Under the pieces are notes generated by a model. It was not told where the DNA came from and made no database searches. It saw nothing but the letters and a program-made list of their open reading frames with translations. Below, piece after piece: positions 40,578 to 51,244 of a stretch of DNA of 64,000 nt. A program made the position numbers and the translations under genes. Position 1 is the stretch's first letter, and every line of letters begins with the position of its first letter. The stretch comes from Bartonella sp. F02 (lineage in GTDB: Bacteria > Pseudomonadota > Alphaproteobacteria > Rhizobiales > Rhizobiaceae): positions 186,001 through 250,000 of the forward strand of contig NZ_JANHOK010000002.1 in assembly GCF_026929975.1 (NCBI RefSeq), given 5' to 3'.

Positions 40578-41552
40578 CTACCAACGAATAAGAACCGCTC
40601 CCCATGTAAACCCCCCTCCCATAGCTTCTAACATAACGAGATTTCCTTTTTTAATTCTTCCATCTTGAACAGCGGTTTCCAAAGCTAATGGAACTGATGC
40701 AGCAGATGTATTTCCATGCTGATCCACGGTAATGACAACCTTATCTATTGCAATCCCTAATTTTTTAGCTGATGCTTCGATAATTCGCTTATTAGCTTGA
40801 TGAGGAACAAACCAATCCAATTGAGAGGAATTTATACCAACAGATGTAAAACAATCATCAACCACATCAGTGATCATACCAACTGCATGCTTGAAAACTT
40901 CTCGCCCCTCCATACGTAAATAACCTGTCGTTTGTGTTGTCGAAGGACCGCCATCAACATATAATTTATTTGTATACGCTCCATTAGAACGCAGTTTTGT
41001 ACACAATATACCAGATTCAAAAAAACTATTATTTTCTACTCCTTGTGCTTCTAAAATAGCTGCACCTGCACCGTCACCAAATAAAACACATGTTGTACGA
41101 TCTTGCCAATCTAAAATTCGAGAAAACGTTTCAGATCCAATCACCAAAACTCTTTTGACTGTTCCACAGCGTAAATAAGCATCTCCTGTTGTTAATGCAA
41201 AAATAAAACCAGAACAAACCGCTTGAATATCAAAAGCAAAACCATGACTCATTCCTAAAGCATTCTGAATCTCAACAGAGGAAGCAGGAAAAGTACGGTT
41301 TGGTGTTGAAGTTGCTAAAATAATACAATCAATATCTTTTATCGTCATACCCGCATTTGTTAACGCAGCTTTTGCAGCGGCTACCCCCAAAGAAACAGTT
41401 GTTTCATCTGAGTCAGCAATATAACGCTGGCGAATTCCTGTACGCTGAACAATCCATTCATCAGATGTTTCAACAAATTTTGCAATCTCATCATTAGACA
41501 AACTTTTTCTAGGTAAAGCACTTCCTATACCACAAACAACTGACCGAATCAT
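40578..41552 (-). CDS. fabH: 3-oxoacyl-ACP synthase III
   Basis: FabH starts fatty-acid synthesis by condensing acetyl-CoA with malonyl-ACP. The 324 residues show the catalytic cysteine in [13 protein letters not shown] (about residue 113), the histidine in [10 protein letters not shown] and the asparagine in [12 protein letters not shown], and the C-terminal [13 protein letters not shown]. All catalytic residues are present. It lies 49 bases after plsX in the phospholipid/fatty-acid cluster. Confidence 0.97.
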   Translation of the reverse strand: MIRSVVCGIGSALPRKSLSNDEIAKFVETSDEWIVQRTGIRQRYIADSDETTVSLGVAAAKAALTNAGMTIKDIDCIILATSTPNRTFPASSVEIQNALGMSHGFAFDIQAVCSGFIFALTTGDAYLRCGTVKRVLVIGSETFSRILDWQDRTTCVLFGDGAGAAILEAQGVENNSFFESGILCTKLRSNGAYTNKLYVDGGPSTTQTTGYLRMEGREVFKHAVGMITDVVDDCFTSVGINSSQLDWFVPHQANKRIIEASAKKLGIAIDKVVITVDQHGNTSAASVPLALETAVQDGRIKKGNLVMLEAMGGGFTWGAVLIRW

Positions 41553-41601
41553 TCGTATTTGACCTTTTCCTGTTTTTTTTGACTGAGAATACGAATGTTG
41601 A

Positions 41602-42672
41602 TCATATTATTTCCTCATCAACCATCACTGCACTTTCATCACTCAAAATTGTCGCTTTATTTTCATGAAATCGTCTTAAATCAGCCGTTATTTTCTTCAA
41701 AAGCTCATTGTTGACCATCTCATAACCAATGCGAATAGCAGAAGCAAAACCACCAGCATTAGCACTACCGTGACTTTTTATTACAATACCATTCAAACCT
41801 AAAAGAACACCACCATTAACTCGATCAGGATCCATCTTATATTTTAGTTTACGAAAAGCACCGCGTGATAAAAAATAACCAAGAGAAGAAAAAAGAGAGC
41901 TTCGCATAACAGTTCTCAAAGTCTCACTTATCTGCCGTGCAGTTCCTTCTGCTGTTTTTAAAGCGATATTACCCGCAAATCCCTCAGTGACAACAACATC
42001 TACTGTTCCTTTACCAATATCATTTCCTTCAACAAAACCCTTATATTCCAACCCTTCTAATTGCACGTTACGCAATATCATTCCTGCTTTTTTGATTTCA
42101 TAGAGGCCTTTAGCTTCTTCAACCCCAATATTTAAAAGCCCAACACTTGGCTTTTCAACATGATATAAAGCGCGAAACATACCAGCTCCCATAACGGCCA
42201 AATCAACCAATTGACTAGCAGATGCACCAATTGTCGCACCAATATCCAAAACAATGCTTTCATTACGCAGTGTTGGCCAAATACCTGCAATCCCAGGGCG
42301 CTCAGCTTCCGCCATCATCTTTAAACAAAAGTAAGACATTGCCATAAGTGCACCGGTATTCCCAGCAGAAATACAAACATCTGCTTCACCATTTTTTACA
42401 GCCTCAATAGCATACCACATTGATGATTTACCACGTCCAGTCCGAAGTGCTTGGCTAGGTTTCTCATCCATACGTGTATAACCTTCCGTAGGATAAAAGT
42501 GTGATGAAGCAACTAAACAAGGATATTTTTTCAAAACTGGTTTAACGGCTTCATCTATACCGTAAAATAAAAAATGAATATTGGGTAAACATTTTTGTGC
42601 GATTGCTGCTCCCGCAATAACAACCTCTGGGCCATAATCACCACCCATTACATCCACAGAAACTCTAATCAC
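41602..42672 (-). CDS. plsX: Phosphate acyltransferase PlsX
   Basis: PlsX makes acyl phosphate from acyl-ACP, the substrate used by PlsY (encoded at 8.4 kb). The 356 residues start [20 protein letters not shown] and include [34 protein letters not shown] and [19 protein letters not shown]. The GTG at 42672 was chosen because homologues begin about here; a TTG 12 codons upstream is possible and would add atypical residues. The upstream gene is DUF177. Confidence 0.95.
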   Translation of the reverse strand: MIRVSVDVMGGDYGPEVVIAGAAIAQKCLPNIHFLFYGIDEAVKPVLKKYPCLVASSHFYPTEGYTRMDEKPSQALRTGRGKSSMWYAIEAVKNGEADVCISAGNTGALMAMSYFCLKMMAEAERPGIAGIWPTLRNESIVLDIGATIGASASQLVDLAVMGAGMFRALYHVEKPSVGLLNIGVEEAKGLYEIKKAGMILRNVQLEGLEYKGFVEGNDIGKGTVDVVVTEGFAGNIALKTAEGTARQISETLRTVMRSSLFSSLGYFLSRGAFRKLKYKMDPDRVNGGVLLGLNGIVIKSHGSANAGGFASAIRIGYEMVNNELLKKITADLRRFHENKATILSDESAVMVDEEII

Positions 42673-42804
42673 GTTCGCATATCCCACATTTTTAAAATTG
42701 ATATTCAAGACTTTGTTTATTCAAGAATAACAAAAACTTTCATCCAAACCGTTTGCAGAAAATACTGCTTTTATTCCAACACACAACAAATATTTTTTAC
42801 GTAT

Positions 42805-43368
42805 TTATAATTCTTGCCATTTTTTCAAAATAGAAAATGGTGATAATTTCTGATCAACTGACTCTGAACATTGAAACAGATTCATATTCGCGCCTTCTTT
42901 CCGTGGATAATGATCAATTGATAATTCAAAAAATTCTTCCATGATTGCACCAACATCAATTTTATCACCATAAAAAATCTCTGGTGTATCTGCTCCTTCC
43001 GCTTCTAAAAACAATTCACCTGTATCTTCTAACACTTCTGGCTTAACTAAATTTGAATCTTCAGGAACCAAAACAACTTCTATATTTTCATGCAGAATAT
43101 TTTCCAAAAGATCTAATGTTACAACACATGATTGGATTATCTGTGCTCGCAACACCCCTTTTACTCTCACTCCACGTTTCTTCCATGGTAAAATATGAAA
43201 ACTACCTTCACAAGATTTTACTTCGACTAAATCATGATTCTTTGCTAAGTATGTACGTTCGCGTTGAGTTGCGCAAATATGAACTTTTATACCTTTAGCA
43301 GGTAATGAATGTACTGAAACTGGATAAGACAGAGCGAACGTCATCTGAGAAACATTTTGAATATTCAT
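42805..43368 (-). CDS. DUF177 (YceD-family) protein
   Basis: A 187-residue YceD/DUF177 protein, linked in the family to 23S rRNA accumulation. Recognisable features are the beta-rich core (VRVKGVLRAQIIQSCVVTLD) and the C-terminal IDVGAIMEEFFELSIDHYPR. The start at 43368 is supported by GGAG seven bases upstream; an earlier start at 43437 lacks this. In other bacteria it precedes rpmF, whereas here, as in rhizobia, it precedes plsX-fabH. It diverges from bamE. Confidence 0.9.
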   Translation of the reverse strand: MNIQNVSQMTFALSYPVSVHSLPAKGIKVHICATQRERTYLAKNHDLVEVKSCEGSFHILPWKKRGVRVKGVLRAQIIQSCVVTLDLLENILHENIEVVLVPEDSNLVKPEVLEDTGELFLEAEGADTPEIFYGDKIDVGAIMEEFFELSIDHYPRKEGANMNLFQCSESVDQKLSPFSILKKWQEL

Positions 43369-43581
43369 TAACAACTCCGAAATATAAAGAGATGTAATAT
43401 AGCGCTCTTTTATTAAGATAGATTGTATCTTATGCACTTTTTTCTTTGATAAAAAGCTTTATATGACATAACCTCTCTTACAATAAAATGTAAGCTATGC
43501 TAAACTATATTGGATTTAAAAGTTTAAAAATATTTTAGAATACCTGACCTACTATATTATTGTGTTAACGTGGAGATATAA

Positions 43582-44082
43582 TTGTTTCAGATAACCTACA
43601 AACTCAATTCGATCAAATATAAATTACTGAGCAGTCTACTCATAGCAAGTACAACAGTAATTGCGGGATGTGGTTCAACTAATTTTTTAAATTCAAGTCA
43701 AATATATCAAGAAGGATATATTCTTGATCCAAGTGCTCTTGACACTGTTTCTGTTGGATCAAGTCAAGAACAAGTGCTTTTAGCTTTGGGGTCTCCTTCA
43801 TTAAAAACAAAGTACAATAATGAAGTTTTCTATTATATTTCACAAACTCGGCATCGCGGAATGCAATTTATGAAAACAAGAATTATTAATCGTAAAGTTT
43901 TAGCTATTTACTTTAATAAAAATCACCAAGTTGCAAAAATCGCTCATTATGGCCTACAAGATGGAAGAATATTTGATTTTATTTCCCGTACAACACCAAC
44001 AACTATTCAAGATCACTCTTTCTTAACTCAGATTATTAATGGTTATACAAAAACTGTAAAATTACCAACGACGAACCGGTAA
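43582..44082 (+). CDS. bamE: BamE/OmlA-family outer-membrane assembly lipoprotein
   Basis: A 166-residue lipoprotein of the SmpA/OmlA/BamE family, accessory to the BAM complex that inserts outer-membrane beta-barrels. It has a signal segment with lipobox (TVIAGC, cysteine near residue 29) and the BamE fold: QIYQEGYILDPSALDTVSVG, SSQEQVLLALGSPSL and YYISQTRHRGMQF. The start is TTG with GGAG about seven bases upstream. The position divergent from DUF177-plsX is conserved in rhizobia. Confidence 0.9.
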   Translation: MFQITYKLNSIKYKLLSSLLIASTTVIAGCGSTNFLNSSQIYQEGYILDPSALDTVSVGSSQEQVLLALGSPSLKTKYNNEVFYYISQTRHRGMQFMKTRIINRKVLAIYFNKNHQVAKIAHYGLQDGRIFDFISRTTPTTIQDHSFLTQIINGYTKTVKLPTTNR

Positions 44083-44157
44083 TTTTTAAAAATATTTGTA
44101 AAACACCTATTATAAATCTACACTAAAGAAATCCTTATATTGCTTCTCAAGTTGTTA

Positions 44158-44634
44158 TTACTTGGAGAGGCGGATTTCTTTCGCTATGCTATCTAAAACT
44201 GCATTGACAAGTTTTGCTTCATCACTTTCAAAAAATGCCTTTGCTATATCAACATACTCGTTCACAACAACAGCAACAGGAACATCGTTTCGGTTTATTA
44301 ACTCCCATAAACCTGCTCGTAATATTGCTCGTAATATTGAATCAAGACGAGAAAGTGACCATTCTTCAGAAAGTCTCTGATGAAGTATAGGATCTAATTT
44401 TTTTTGATCTTGCACAACACCTGCTATAATAGATTTAAACCATTGAAAATCAGCATCAAGATACTGATCACCATCAATATTTTTTCCTAAACGATAAGTC
44501 TCATACTCAGCGGCTGTTTCTATAACACCACTCCCTACTATATCCATTTGGTAAAGTGCCTGTACTGCAGCTAATCTTGCCGCTCCACGTTTATTCGCTA
44601 AACGTGGAGAATACGTTTTTTTTATATCTGTCAT
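44158..44634 (-). CDS. nusB: Transcription antitermination factor NusB
   Basis: NusB, with NusE (S10), binds boxA RNA in rRNA antitermination. The 158 residues are all-helical and show [19 protein letters not shown] at the N-terminus, [19 protein letters not shown] in the middle and [19 protein letters not shown] at the C-terminus. It is the last gene of the nrdR-ribD-ribE-ribH-nusB cluster, only two bases after ribH. Confidence 0.95.
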   Translation of the reverse strand: MTDIKKTYSPRLANKRGAARLAAVQALYQMDIVGSGVIETAAEYETYRLGKNIDGDQYLDADFQWFKSIIAGVVQDQKKLDPILHQRLSEEWSLSRLDSILRAILRAGLWELINRNDVPVAVVVNEYVDIAKAFFESDEAKLVNAVLDSIAKEIRLSK

Positions 44635-44636
44635 AT

Positions 44637-45098
44637 TTAATGATTATCTCCAAATTTCTTTTTGAGAGCAATCATACATAAAGCAGCTTCAGCAGCAAAA
44701 CCACCTTTATTTTTTTTATTTTCTTGCGCACGCGCCCACGCTTGTTGTTCATTTTCAACAGTCAAAATACCATTTCCAATCGCTAAATGCTTTTGAACCG
44801 TTAAATCCATCAATGCTCTACAAGAATTATCAGCAACAATCTCAAAATGATATGTTTCTCCTCGGATAACGCAACCAAGCGCAACATAACCATCATAAGA
44901 TACTTTATTACTGTTATGTTCAGCAAAAACAATCGCACTAGGAATTTCTAATGCCCCAGGAACTGTTATAATATCATAAGTCACTTCAGCTTTCTGCAAA
45001 GCACTAATCGCACCATCAAGAAGAGCATTAGAAATTTCATCATAAAAACGTGCCTCCACAATCAATAAATGTGGTTGTTGACGTTTTTCTTTAATCAT
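44637..45098 (-). CDS. ribH: 6,7-dimethyl-8-ribityllumazine synthase
   Basis: RibH makes the penultimate riboflavin intermediate from a ribitylamino-pyrimidine and dihydroxybutanone phosphate. The 153 residues include [20 protein letters not shown], the phosphate site [14 protein letters not shown], and [19 protein letters not shown] with the catalytic histidine. Full length for the lumazine synthase family. It lies between ribE and nusB. Confidence 0.96.
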   Translation of the reverse strand: MIKEKRQQPHLLIVEARFYDEISNALLDGAISALQKAEVTYDIITVPGALEIPSAIVFAEHNSNKVSYDGYVALGCVIRGETYHFEIVADNSCRALMDLTVQKHLAIGNGILTVENEQQAWARAQENKKNKGGFAAEAALCMIALKKKFGDNH

Positions 45099-45184
45099 AA
45101 CAAAACCTCTTTAGAAAAATTTAAATAAAATTCATAAATTACAGAGCATAAAATCTTCTCAAAAGATAACAATCTTTTCAATTT

Positions 45185-45802
45185 TTATTCATTTTTCATT
45201 TTAAACTGAGAAATTCTAGCAACATAACGCGCAAGCTGATCAATCTCTAAATTTACCCAATCACCAACTTTTGCTTGCCCCCAAGTTGTGACTTCACGCG
45301 TATGACGAATAATCAGAACATCAAAAATATTATCTTTAACACAATTAACGGTAAGAGATGTACCATTAAGCGCAACAGAACCTTTTTCTGCAATAAAAGG
45401 CGCAAACCGCATGGGAACCTGTAACACAAAACGAATGGCGTCACCTTCATTCTTCTGATCAATAATTTCAGCTAAACCATCAATATGGCCAGAAACTAAA
45501 TGTCCACCAATTTCATCACCAACACGTAGCGAACGTTCTAAATTAACACACGTTCCTTTTCTCCATTGTGAAAGATTAGTTAAACGCAATGCTTCTTCCC
45601 ACGCTTCTACAGAAAACCAATTAATATCCATTTGTTTTGACGACCGCTCAACGACTGTTAAGCAAATACCCGAACACGCTATTGATGCTCCAATTTCTAA
45701 ATTTTCTAGACTGTAATGAGTAGAAATATCGAAACGTATTCCTTTTTCCAAAGATTTCACAGCTTCAACGCAGCCAATATCTGTTATAATTCCTGTAAAC
45801 AT
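45185..45802 (-). CDS. ribE: Riboflavin synthase, alpha subunit
   Basis: This enzyme dismutates two lumazines into riboflavin. The 205 residues comprise two lumazine-binding repeats, the first starting [10 protein letters not shown] and containing GASIACSGICLTV, the second GDEIGGHLVSGHIDGLAEI and SVALNGTSLTVN. The ATG at 45802 was chosen because the family always begins MFTGI; the frame extends six codons upstream. Its start overlaps the end of ribD by 19 bases, indicating coupling. Confidence 0.96.
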   Translation of the reverse strand: MFTGIITDIGCVEAVKSLEKGIRFDISTHYSLENLEIGASIACSGICLTVVERSSKQMDINWFSVEAWEEALRLTNLSQWRKGTCVNLERSLRVGDEIGGHLVSGHIDGLAEIIDQKNEGDAIRFVLQVPMRFAPFIAEKGSVALNGTSLTVNCVKDNIFDVLIIRHTREVTTWGQAKVGDWVNLEIDQLARYVARISQFKMKNE

Positions 45803-46911
45803 AATGTTCTGCGCCTCCATTTATAAAAACGGTCATTCCCGAGTATTTTCATTTCAATTTCATTAAAATCCGAAAGATAATCTTCAATACGAGGAGCTTC
45901 AATACGCTCTTCTCCTAAAGTCATTGATGCATAAAAGCATATCAAATGATCAACACAACCAGCATGTAAAAACGTTTCTCCTGTCTTTGTGCCCCCTTCA
46001 AGTAAAACGCTGTTGATTCCATGCTGATAAAGAAATTGCAAAACAACAGAAGGTTGAATGAAATGCTTGTTCGTTTCTATCAAATGTACAGATACTCCAT
46101 ACTGCTCCAACAGCATTCTTTTGTTTTTCTGAGAACAAGTTGCATCACAAACAATCCAAGTAGGAATTTTTGCAGCTGTTTGAACAACTTTTGCATCAAC
46201 TGGAATCCGTAAATCTCTATCCAAAATAACGCGTATAGGAGAACGCATTTCCAAACCAGGTAAACGACAATTCAATTCCGGATCATCAGCTAATACAGTG
46301 CCAATCCCAACCATAATCGCATCATGTTGAGCTCGTAAAATATGTGTCCGTGTCTGTGATATTGCTCCACTAATTTTAATCCCACCTTGTCCTTTTTTTC
46401 CCACACCATTATCTGCAGAAATAGCCATTTTAAAAGTTACAGCACACCGTTGTAGCTTTTTGATGCAAAAATAAGAACTCAGGGTTTCAAAAGCTTCTTC
46501 AGCAAGCACACCCTCAACAACCTCTATCCCAGCCGCACGTAAACAAGCAATACCGCGACCACAAACCCGCTTATCTAAATCCGTAAGAGCAATTACAACC
46601 CGTGAAATACCCGCGTCAATAAGTGCATTGACACACGGTGCCGTTTTTCCATAATGCGAACATGGTTCTAAAGTAACATAAGCAGTCGCACCACGAGCCA
46701 ATGAACCAGCCATAAGCAACGCCTGCACTTCTGCATGAGGTCTCCCGTTAATAGCTGTTACGCCATAGCCAACAATGGATGTCCCTAAAGAATCATCTCG
46801 TACAATCAACGCACCAACAGAGGGATTTTCACCAGTAAGGCCAACATGACGCTCTGCTAAGCGAATAGCCGCAGCCATATATCGCTTATCTTGCTTTTCT
46901 TTATTCATCAA
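45784..46911 (-). CDS. ribD: Bifunctional riboflavin deaminase/reductase RibD
   Basis: RibD deaminates then reduces the pyrimidine intermediate of riboflavin synthesis. The 375 residues have an N-terminal zinc cytidine-deaminase domain with [15 protein letters not shown] and [20 protein letters not shown], and a C-terminal reductase domain with [32 protein letters not shown] and [13 protein letters not shown]. Both active sites look complete. Its start overlaps the nrdR stop by about 11 bases. Confidence 0.96.
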   Translation of the reverse strand: MMNKEKQDKRYMAAAIRLAERHVGLTGENPSVGALIVRDDSLGTSIVGYGVTAINGRPHAEVQALLMAGSLARGATAYVTLEPCSHYGKTAPCVNALIDAGISRVVIALTDLDKRVCGRGIACLRAAGIEVVEGVLAEEAFETLSSYFCIKKLQRCAVTFKMAISADNGVGKKGQGGIKISGAISQTRTHILRAQHDAIMVGIGTVLADDPELNCRLPGLEMRSPIRVILDRDLRIPVDAKVVQTAAKIPTWIVCDATCSQKNKRMLLEQYGVSVHLIETNKHFIQPSVVLQFLYQHGINSVLLEGGTKTGETFLHAGCVDHLICFYASMTLGEERIEAPRIEDYLSDFNEIEMKILGNDRFYKWRRRTLCLQEL

Positions 46912-47383
46912 AATAAGATTCTGTATCCGTCACATCTTTTGACAATTCATCAATAACATTATGAAAGTCACTTGCACTACGAAAATCTCGGTATACGGAA
47001 GCAAAACGAATATACGCAATATCATCAATACCCTTCAATGCTTCCATCACAAGATGTCCAATTTTCTCTGAAGCAATTTCTGGCTCTCCTAAACTCTCAA
47101 GTCGACGTACAATGCCAGAAATTGCTTGCTCAATACGATTAGAATCAATATCGCGTTTACGCACTGCTATATCAACCGATCGAGCTAACTTATCGCGGTC
47201 AAATAACTCACTCCGACCACTTTTCTTTAAAACTAAAAGCTCACGTAACTGAACACGTTCAAAAGTCGTAAAACGGCCGCCACAAGTAGAACACACACGC
47301 CTACGACGAATAACCGCACCCTCTTCCGCAGGGCGCGAATCTTTAACCTGTGTATCCTCACATTGACAGTAAGGGCAGCGCAT
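46901..47383 (-). CDS. nrdR: Transcriptional regulator NrdR
   Basis: NrdR represses ribonucleotide reductase genes in response to nucleotides. The 160 residues open with a Cys4 zinc ribbon ([17 protein letters not shown], then [16 protein letters not shown]) and continue with an ATP-cone domain ([20 protein letters not shown]). Its position between glyA (12 bases upstream) and ribD is the conserved rhizobial arrangement. Confidence 0.97.
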   Translation of the reverse strand: MRCPYCQCEDTQVKDSRPAEEGAVIRRRRVCSTCGGRFTTFERVQLRELLVLKKSGRSELFDRDKLARSVDIAVRKRDIDSNRIEQAISGIVRRLESLGEPEIASEKIGHLVMEALKGIDDIAYIRFASVYRDFRSASDFHNVIDELSKDVTDTESYFDE

Positions 47384-47395
47384 TTATTTTGTACC

Positions 47396-48709
47396 TTAAC
47401 AATTGTTTAAATAAGAATAAAGAGGAAAATTATTCGTCATATCTCTTACCTTTTTTTGAACAGCCATTTCAATTGCAGCATTTTCTTCATCACTTTTGGC
47501 TACTCTAAGACCATCAAGAACTTCCGAAATAAAATCACAAATTTGAACAAATTCGTTTTCTGTAAAACCACGCGTTGTTGTAGCAGGTGTGCCCAAACGA
47601 ATACCTGAAGTTACAAACGGCGTTTGCGGATCAAAAGGAATACTATTTTTGTTGCAAATAATATTAGCACGTCCCAAAGCCAACTCAGAAGATTTTCCAG
47701 TTAAATTTTTGGATCGCAAATCAACTAATAATAAATGATTATCCGTTCCACCAGAAACAATATCAAAACCATGATTCTGCAAACATTTTGCTAAAGTTTT
47801 AGCATTCGCGACTACATCAGTAGCGTAATTTTTAAAAGAAGGCTGTAGAGCTTCTCCTAATGCAACAGCTTTAGCTGCAATCACATGCATTAAAGGACCA
47901 CCTTGTAAGCCAGGAAAAACAGCTGAATTAATTTTTTTTGCTAAAGATTCATCATTCGTCAATATCATACCACCACGAGGACCACGAAGCGATTTATGTG
48001 TTGTCGTAGTCACAATATGAGCGTGTGGCACAGGTGAAGGATGAACCCCTCCAGCAACCAAACCTGCAATATGAGACATATCAACCATTAAATAGGCTCC
48101 AACCTCATCTGCAATATCACGAAACCGTTTCCAATTCCATAAACGTGAATAAGCCGTACCACCTGCTATAATTAGTTTAGGTTTATGTTGTTTTGCAAGA
48201 CGCTCAACCTCTTCCATATCGATAAGTTGATCTTCTTGACGAACACCATAAGAAACAACATTAAACCATTTTCCAGACATATTGACTGATGAACCATGTG
48301 TAAGATGCCCCCCAGAATTTAAATCCAATCCCATAAATGTATCGCCAGGTTGCAATAAAGCTAAAAATACAGCTTGATTCATTTGACTTCCAGAATTTGG
48401 CTGTACATTCGCAAAAGCAGCGCCAAATAACTCCTTTGCCCGTTCAATGGCTAATTCTTCAACTTGATCAGCAAAATGACAACCGCCATAATAACGTTTT
48501 CTTGGGTAACCTTCTGCATATTTATTCGTAAAAACAGACCCTTGAGCTTCAAGAACAGCTCTTGATACAATATTTTCCGATGCAATCAATTCAATTTCAC
48601 ATTGTTGACGCCCAAACTCATTTTTTATTATATCAAAAACTGAAGGATCAACAGATTGTAAATTATTGTTAAAAAAGTGTTTTTGTAAATCATTTGTTTG
48701 CGTAGTCAT
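47396..48709 (-). CDS. glyA: Serine hydroxymethyltransferase
   Basis: GlyA interconverts serine and glycine and supplies one-carbon units. The 437 residues include [20 protein letters not shown], the [14 protein letters not shown] motif, the [12 protein letters not shown] segment and the PLP lysine in [15 protein letters not shown]. The ATG at 48709 (MTTQTNDLQ) was preferred over a start 26 codons earlier, whose extra residues are hydrophobic and unlike the family. It is the first gene of the riboflavin/nusB cluster. Confidence 0.97.
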   Translation of the reverse strand: MTTQTNDLQKHFFNNNLQSVDPSVFDIIKNEFGRQQCEIELIASENIVSRAVLEAQGSVFTNKYAEGYPRKRYYGGCHFADQVEELAIERAKELFGAAFANVQPNSGSQMNQAVFLALLQPGDTFMGLDLNSGGHLTHGSSVNMSGKWFNVVSYGVRQEDQLIDMEEVERLAKQHKPKLIIAGGTAYSRLWNWKRFRDIADEVGAYLMVDMSHIAGLVAGGVHPSPVPHAHIVTTTTHKSLRGPRGGMILTNDESLAKKINSAVFPGLQGGPLMHVIAAKAVALGEALQPSFKNYATDVVANAKTLAKCLQNHGFDIVSGGTDNHLLLVDLRSKNLTGKSSELALGRANIICNKNSIPFDPQTPFVTSGIRLGTPATTTRGFTENEFVQICDFISEVLDGLRVAKSDEENAAIEMAVQKKVRDMTNNFPLYSYLNNC

Positions 48710-49032
48710 AAAATATGCCCTAACATAAAAAAAATAGGATAATGAACGATAACATAACAAATCGTATAGGCCAAATAATTTAAACAATTTGCATTTAAAA
48801 ATTGCAAAAACAACAAATATTTATCTTATTTTTTTAATATTAAAATGATAAAATTTTATCCACATAAAAATAAGTAATGCAAAATAAATACTAAATCTTT
48901 TCCAAACTGTTATAACTTAAATATTCATAGGCACATAAAATAAATTATGTTCAAAAAACTCAATCATTTAATCTAAATACAGCATTGTGAATTCTAAATA
49001 AAACAGCAAAAAATTGCTTTAAGGCGCACAGA

Positions 49033-49968
49033 ATGGTAAAAAAAGTCTTTATCGATGGTGAACACGGAACAACCGGCCTACAAATACACAAACGACTAGC
49101 AGCGCGCTCTGATTTAGAATTGCTTTCTATTCCCCACGAAGATCGTCACAAAACTGATATTCGACAAGACTATCTTAACCAAACCGATATTGCTATTTTT
49201 TGTTTACCAGATGATACTGCGCGTCAAACAGTTCAATTTCTTAAAAGTAATAAAAAAATTAGAATTATTGATAGTTCAACAGCACATCGTACTGCATCTA
49301 ACTGGGTTTACGGTTTTCCGGAAATGACAGCAGGACAAAAACAACGTATCCAAGAAGCACGTTATGTTACTAATCCTGGATGTTATCCTACGGGAGCGAT
49401 CAGTTTAATTCGCCCTTTACGTGAAGTTGGTTTATTAAATGCCTATTATCCAATATCAATCAACGCGGTATCTGGTTATACGGGTGGTGGTAAACAATTG
49501 ATTGCTAAAATGGAAAATAAATCTAGAAAAGATGTTTTTTCAAAAAATTTCTTTATTTACGGTTTAAATCTTATGCATAAACATATTCCGGAAATTAAAA
49601 CTTATGGACAGATCAAGCAAACTCCCGTTTTTGTACCAAGTGTTGGTCGCTTCCCTCAAGGAATGATTGTTAACCTTCCACTCCACCGTAATTTATTCAC
49701 AAAATCAGCTAATTGCACTGATATTCGGGAAATTCTTAATACTCATTATCCTGATCAAAGCATCATCTCAGTTGCATCACAAGAGGAAACTGAGAAGCTT
49801 ACTGAATTGGATCCAGAATGCTTAGCCAATCAAGATGGTATAAAATTGTTCGTTTTTGGCAATGATAATGAGGGTATCTTCAACTTATGTGCTGTATTTG
49901 ACAATTTAGGAAAAGGAGCATCTGCATCTGCTGTTCAAAATTTAAATTTAATGCTTTCAGATTACTAA
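49033..49968 (+). CDS. argC: N-acetyl-gamma-glutamyl-phosphate reductase, short (type 2) form
   Basis: ArgC reduces N-acetylglutamyl phosphate to the semialdehyde in arginine synthesis. The 311 residues match the short type 2 group: N-terminal KKVFIDGEHGTTGLQIHKRL, FCLPDDTARQ, the catalytic cysteine in VTNPGCYPTGAISLIRPL, the SGYTGGGKQLI loop and VPSVGRFPQGMIVNLPLH. An AAGG lies 9 bases before the ATG. No other arginine gene is near, so whether the pathway is complete cannot be seen here. Convergent with ctaA. Confidence 0.95.
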   Translation: MVKKVFIDGEHGTTGLQIHKRLAARSDLELLSIPHEDRHKTDIRQDYLNQTDIAIFCLPDDTARQTVQFLKSNKKIRIIDSSTAHRTASNWVYGFPEMTAGQKQRIQEARYVTNPGCYPTGAISLIRPLREVGLLNAYYPISINAVSGYTGGGKQLIAKMENKSRKDVFSKNFFIYGLNLMHKHIPEIKTYGQIKQTPVFVPSVGRFPQGMIVNLPLHRNLFTKSANCTDIREILNTHYPDQSIISVASQEETEKLTELDPECLANQDGIKLFVFGNDNEGIFNLCAVFDNLGKGASASAVQNLNLMLSDY

Positions 49969-50000
49969 TACCCCTTATTACTTTAACAATTTATCAATTT

Positions 50001-51077
50001 TTACTCAACAACACGATATGCTCCTTTTGTTGCACGCCAATGCACAACAGAAAAACACAATACTGCCAACGCTATACTTTGGTGAATAAGACTCAAGCTT
50101 ATCGGCGCATCATTTAATAGCGTTATAATACCCAAAAATCCCTGAATGAATATAGCCAAACATAAGAGAAATGCACGACGAGCATGAATTGAATGTGGAA
50201 TATTCCTCCGTAAATACAATGCATGAACAACCGCTATAATCAACACGAAATAAGCCGCGCAACGATGCATAAACTGAACAGTTAAAGGATTTTCAAATAA
50301 ATTAGTCCAAATCGGATTATAATTAAATAACCCTTCTGGGATAACCTGTTCATCCATAAGCGGCCACGTGTTATAGACTTTACCTGCATGAAGACCTGCG
50401 ACTAAAGCACCAAAATAAATCTCAACTAAAATAAAGAAAACAAGCCAACCCGCAAAACGTTGAATTGCCTGCTTTGCTGGTTTTTCTGAATATTCTGCAA
50501 GACCTTGAGATAAATAAGTAACAAAGATCACAACAAGACACGCTGCTATAAGATGAATCGCTAAACGATATTGACTAACACTTGTTAGATGACTTTGACC
50601 AAGACCTGATGCGACCATCCACCAACCAATAACACCTTGAATACCAATTAAAATTGGAACAACAATAAGTTTAGGTAAAATATCTTTCTCAATGCGCTTA
50701 GTGCTCCAAAACCAAATTAAACCGAATAAAGCAACAAAACCAACCAAACGACCAAGAATACGATGCGCCCATTCCCACCAAAAAATCACTTTAAATGCAT
50801 TTAAAGTCATGTCACTGTTAAGCAACTTATATTGAGCTATCTGTTGGTATTTCGAAAACTCTTCTTGCCATTCATCAATACCAATTGGTGGAATCATTCC
50901 ATGAATCGGCTTCCATTCAGTGATAGATAATCCTGACCCTGTCAAACGCGTCGCACCACCAACTAAAACAATAATCAAACAAAGCAATAAAATAGTATAA
51001 AGCCATATTCGAATCTTTTTTCGATTTTGTTTTTGTAGTGGTGTCAAAGTGACATCACACAATCCTTTTATTGCCAT
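50001..51077 (-). CDS. ctaA: Heme A synthase (COX15/CtaA)
   Basis: CtaA oxidises heme O to heme A for cytochrome c oxidase. The 358 residues have about eight transmembrane segments. Family features are GGATRLTGSGLSITEWKPI in the first loop, WEWAHRILGRLVGF with a heme-ligand histidine, TSVSQYRLAIHLIAACLV, FMHRCAAYFVLIIAV and SLIHQSIALAVLCF. The start at 51077 has AGGTG about seven bases upstream; a GTG three codons earlier is also possible. It lies convergent to argC. Confidence 0.95.
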   Translation of the reverse strand: MAIKGLCDVTLTPLQKQNRKKIRIWLYTILLLCLIIVLVGGATRLTGSGLSITEWKPIHGMIPPIGIDEWQEEFSKYQQIAQYKLLNSDMTLNAFKVIFWWEWAHRILGRLVGFVALFGLIWFWSTKRIEKDILPKLIVVPILIGIQGVIGWWMVASGLGQSHLTSVSQYRLAIHLIAACLVVIFVTYLSQGLAEYSEKPAKQAIQRFAGWLVFFILVEIYFGALVAGLHAGKVYNTWPLMDEQVIPEGLFNYNPIWTNLFENPLTVQFMHRCAAYFVLIIAVVHALYLRRNIPHSIHARRAFLLCLAIFIQGFLGIITLLNDAPISLSLIHQSIALAVLCFSVVHWRATKGAYRVVE

Positions 51078-51244
51078 TTTATGCACCTATCTACGCACTT
51101 AGATTTGTTTTAATCAATCAATATTTTTTAAAGAAATCACAAAAACCTACTTAATATCTTTTATACAATTTATTAAATGCAGCCCTCTTCTCCAATACAT
51201 ATCTTTAATAATGATATGGAGCGATTATCTCTATTTAGCAACTA

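Noticed and set aside
44290-44345. Direct repeat within nusB
   Set aside because: It encodes the repeated residues ILRAILRAG of a normal NusB helix, so it is coding constraint rather than a separate repeat element.
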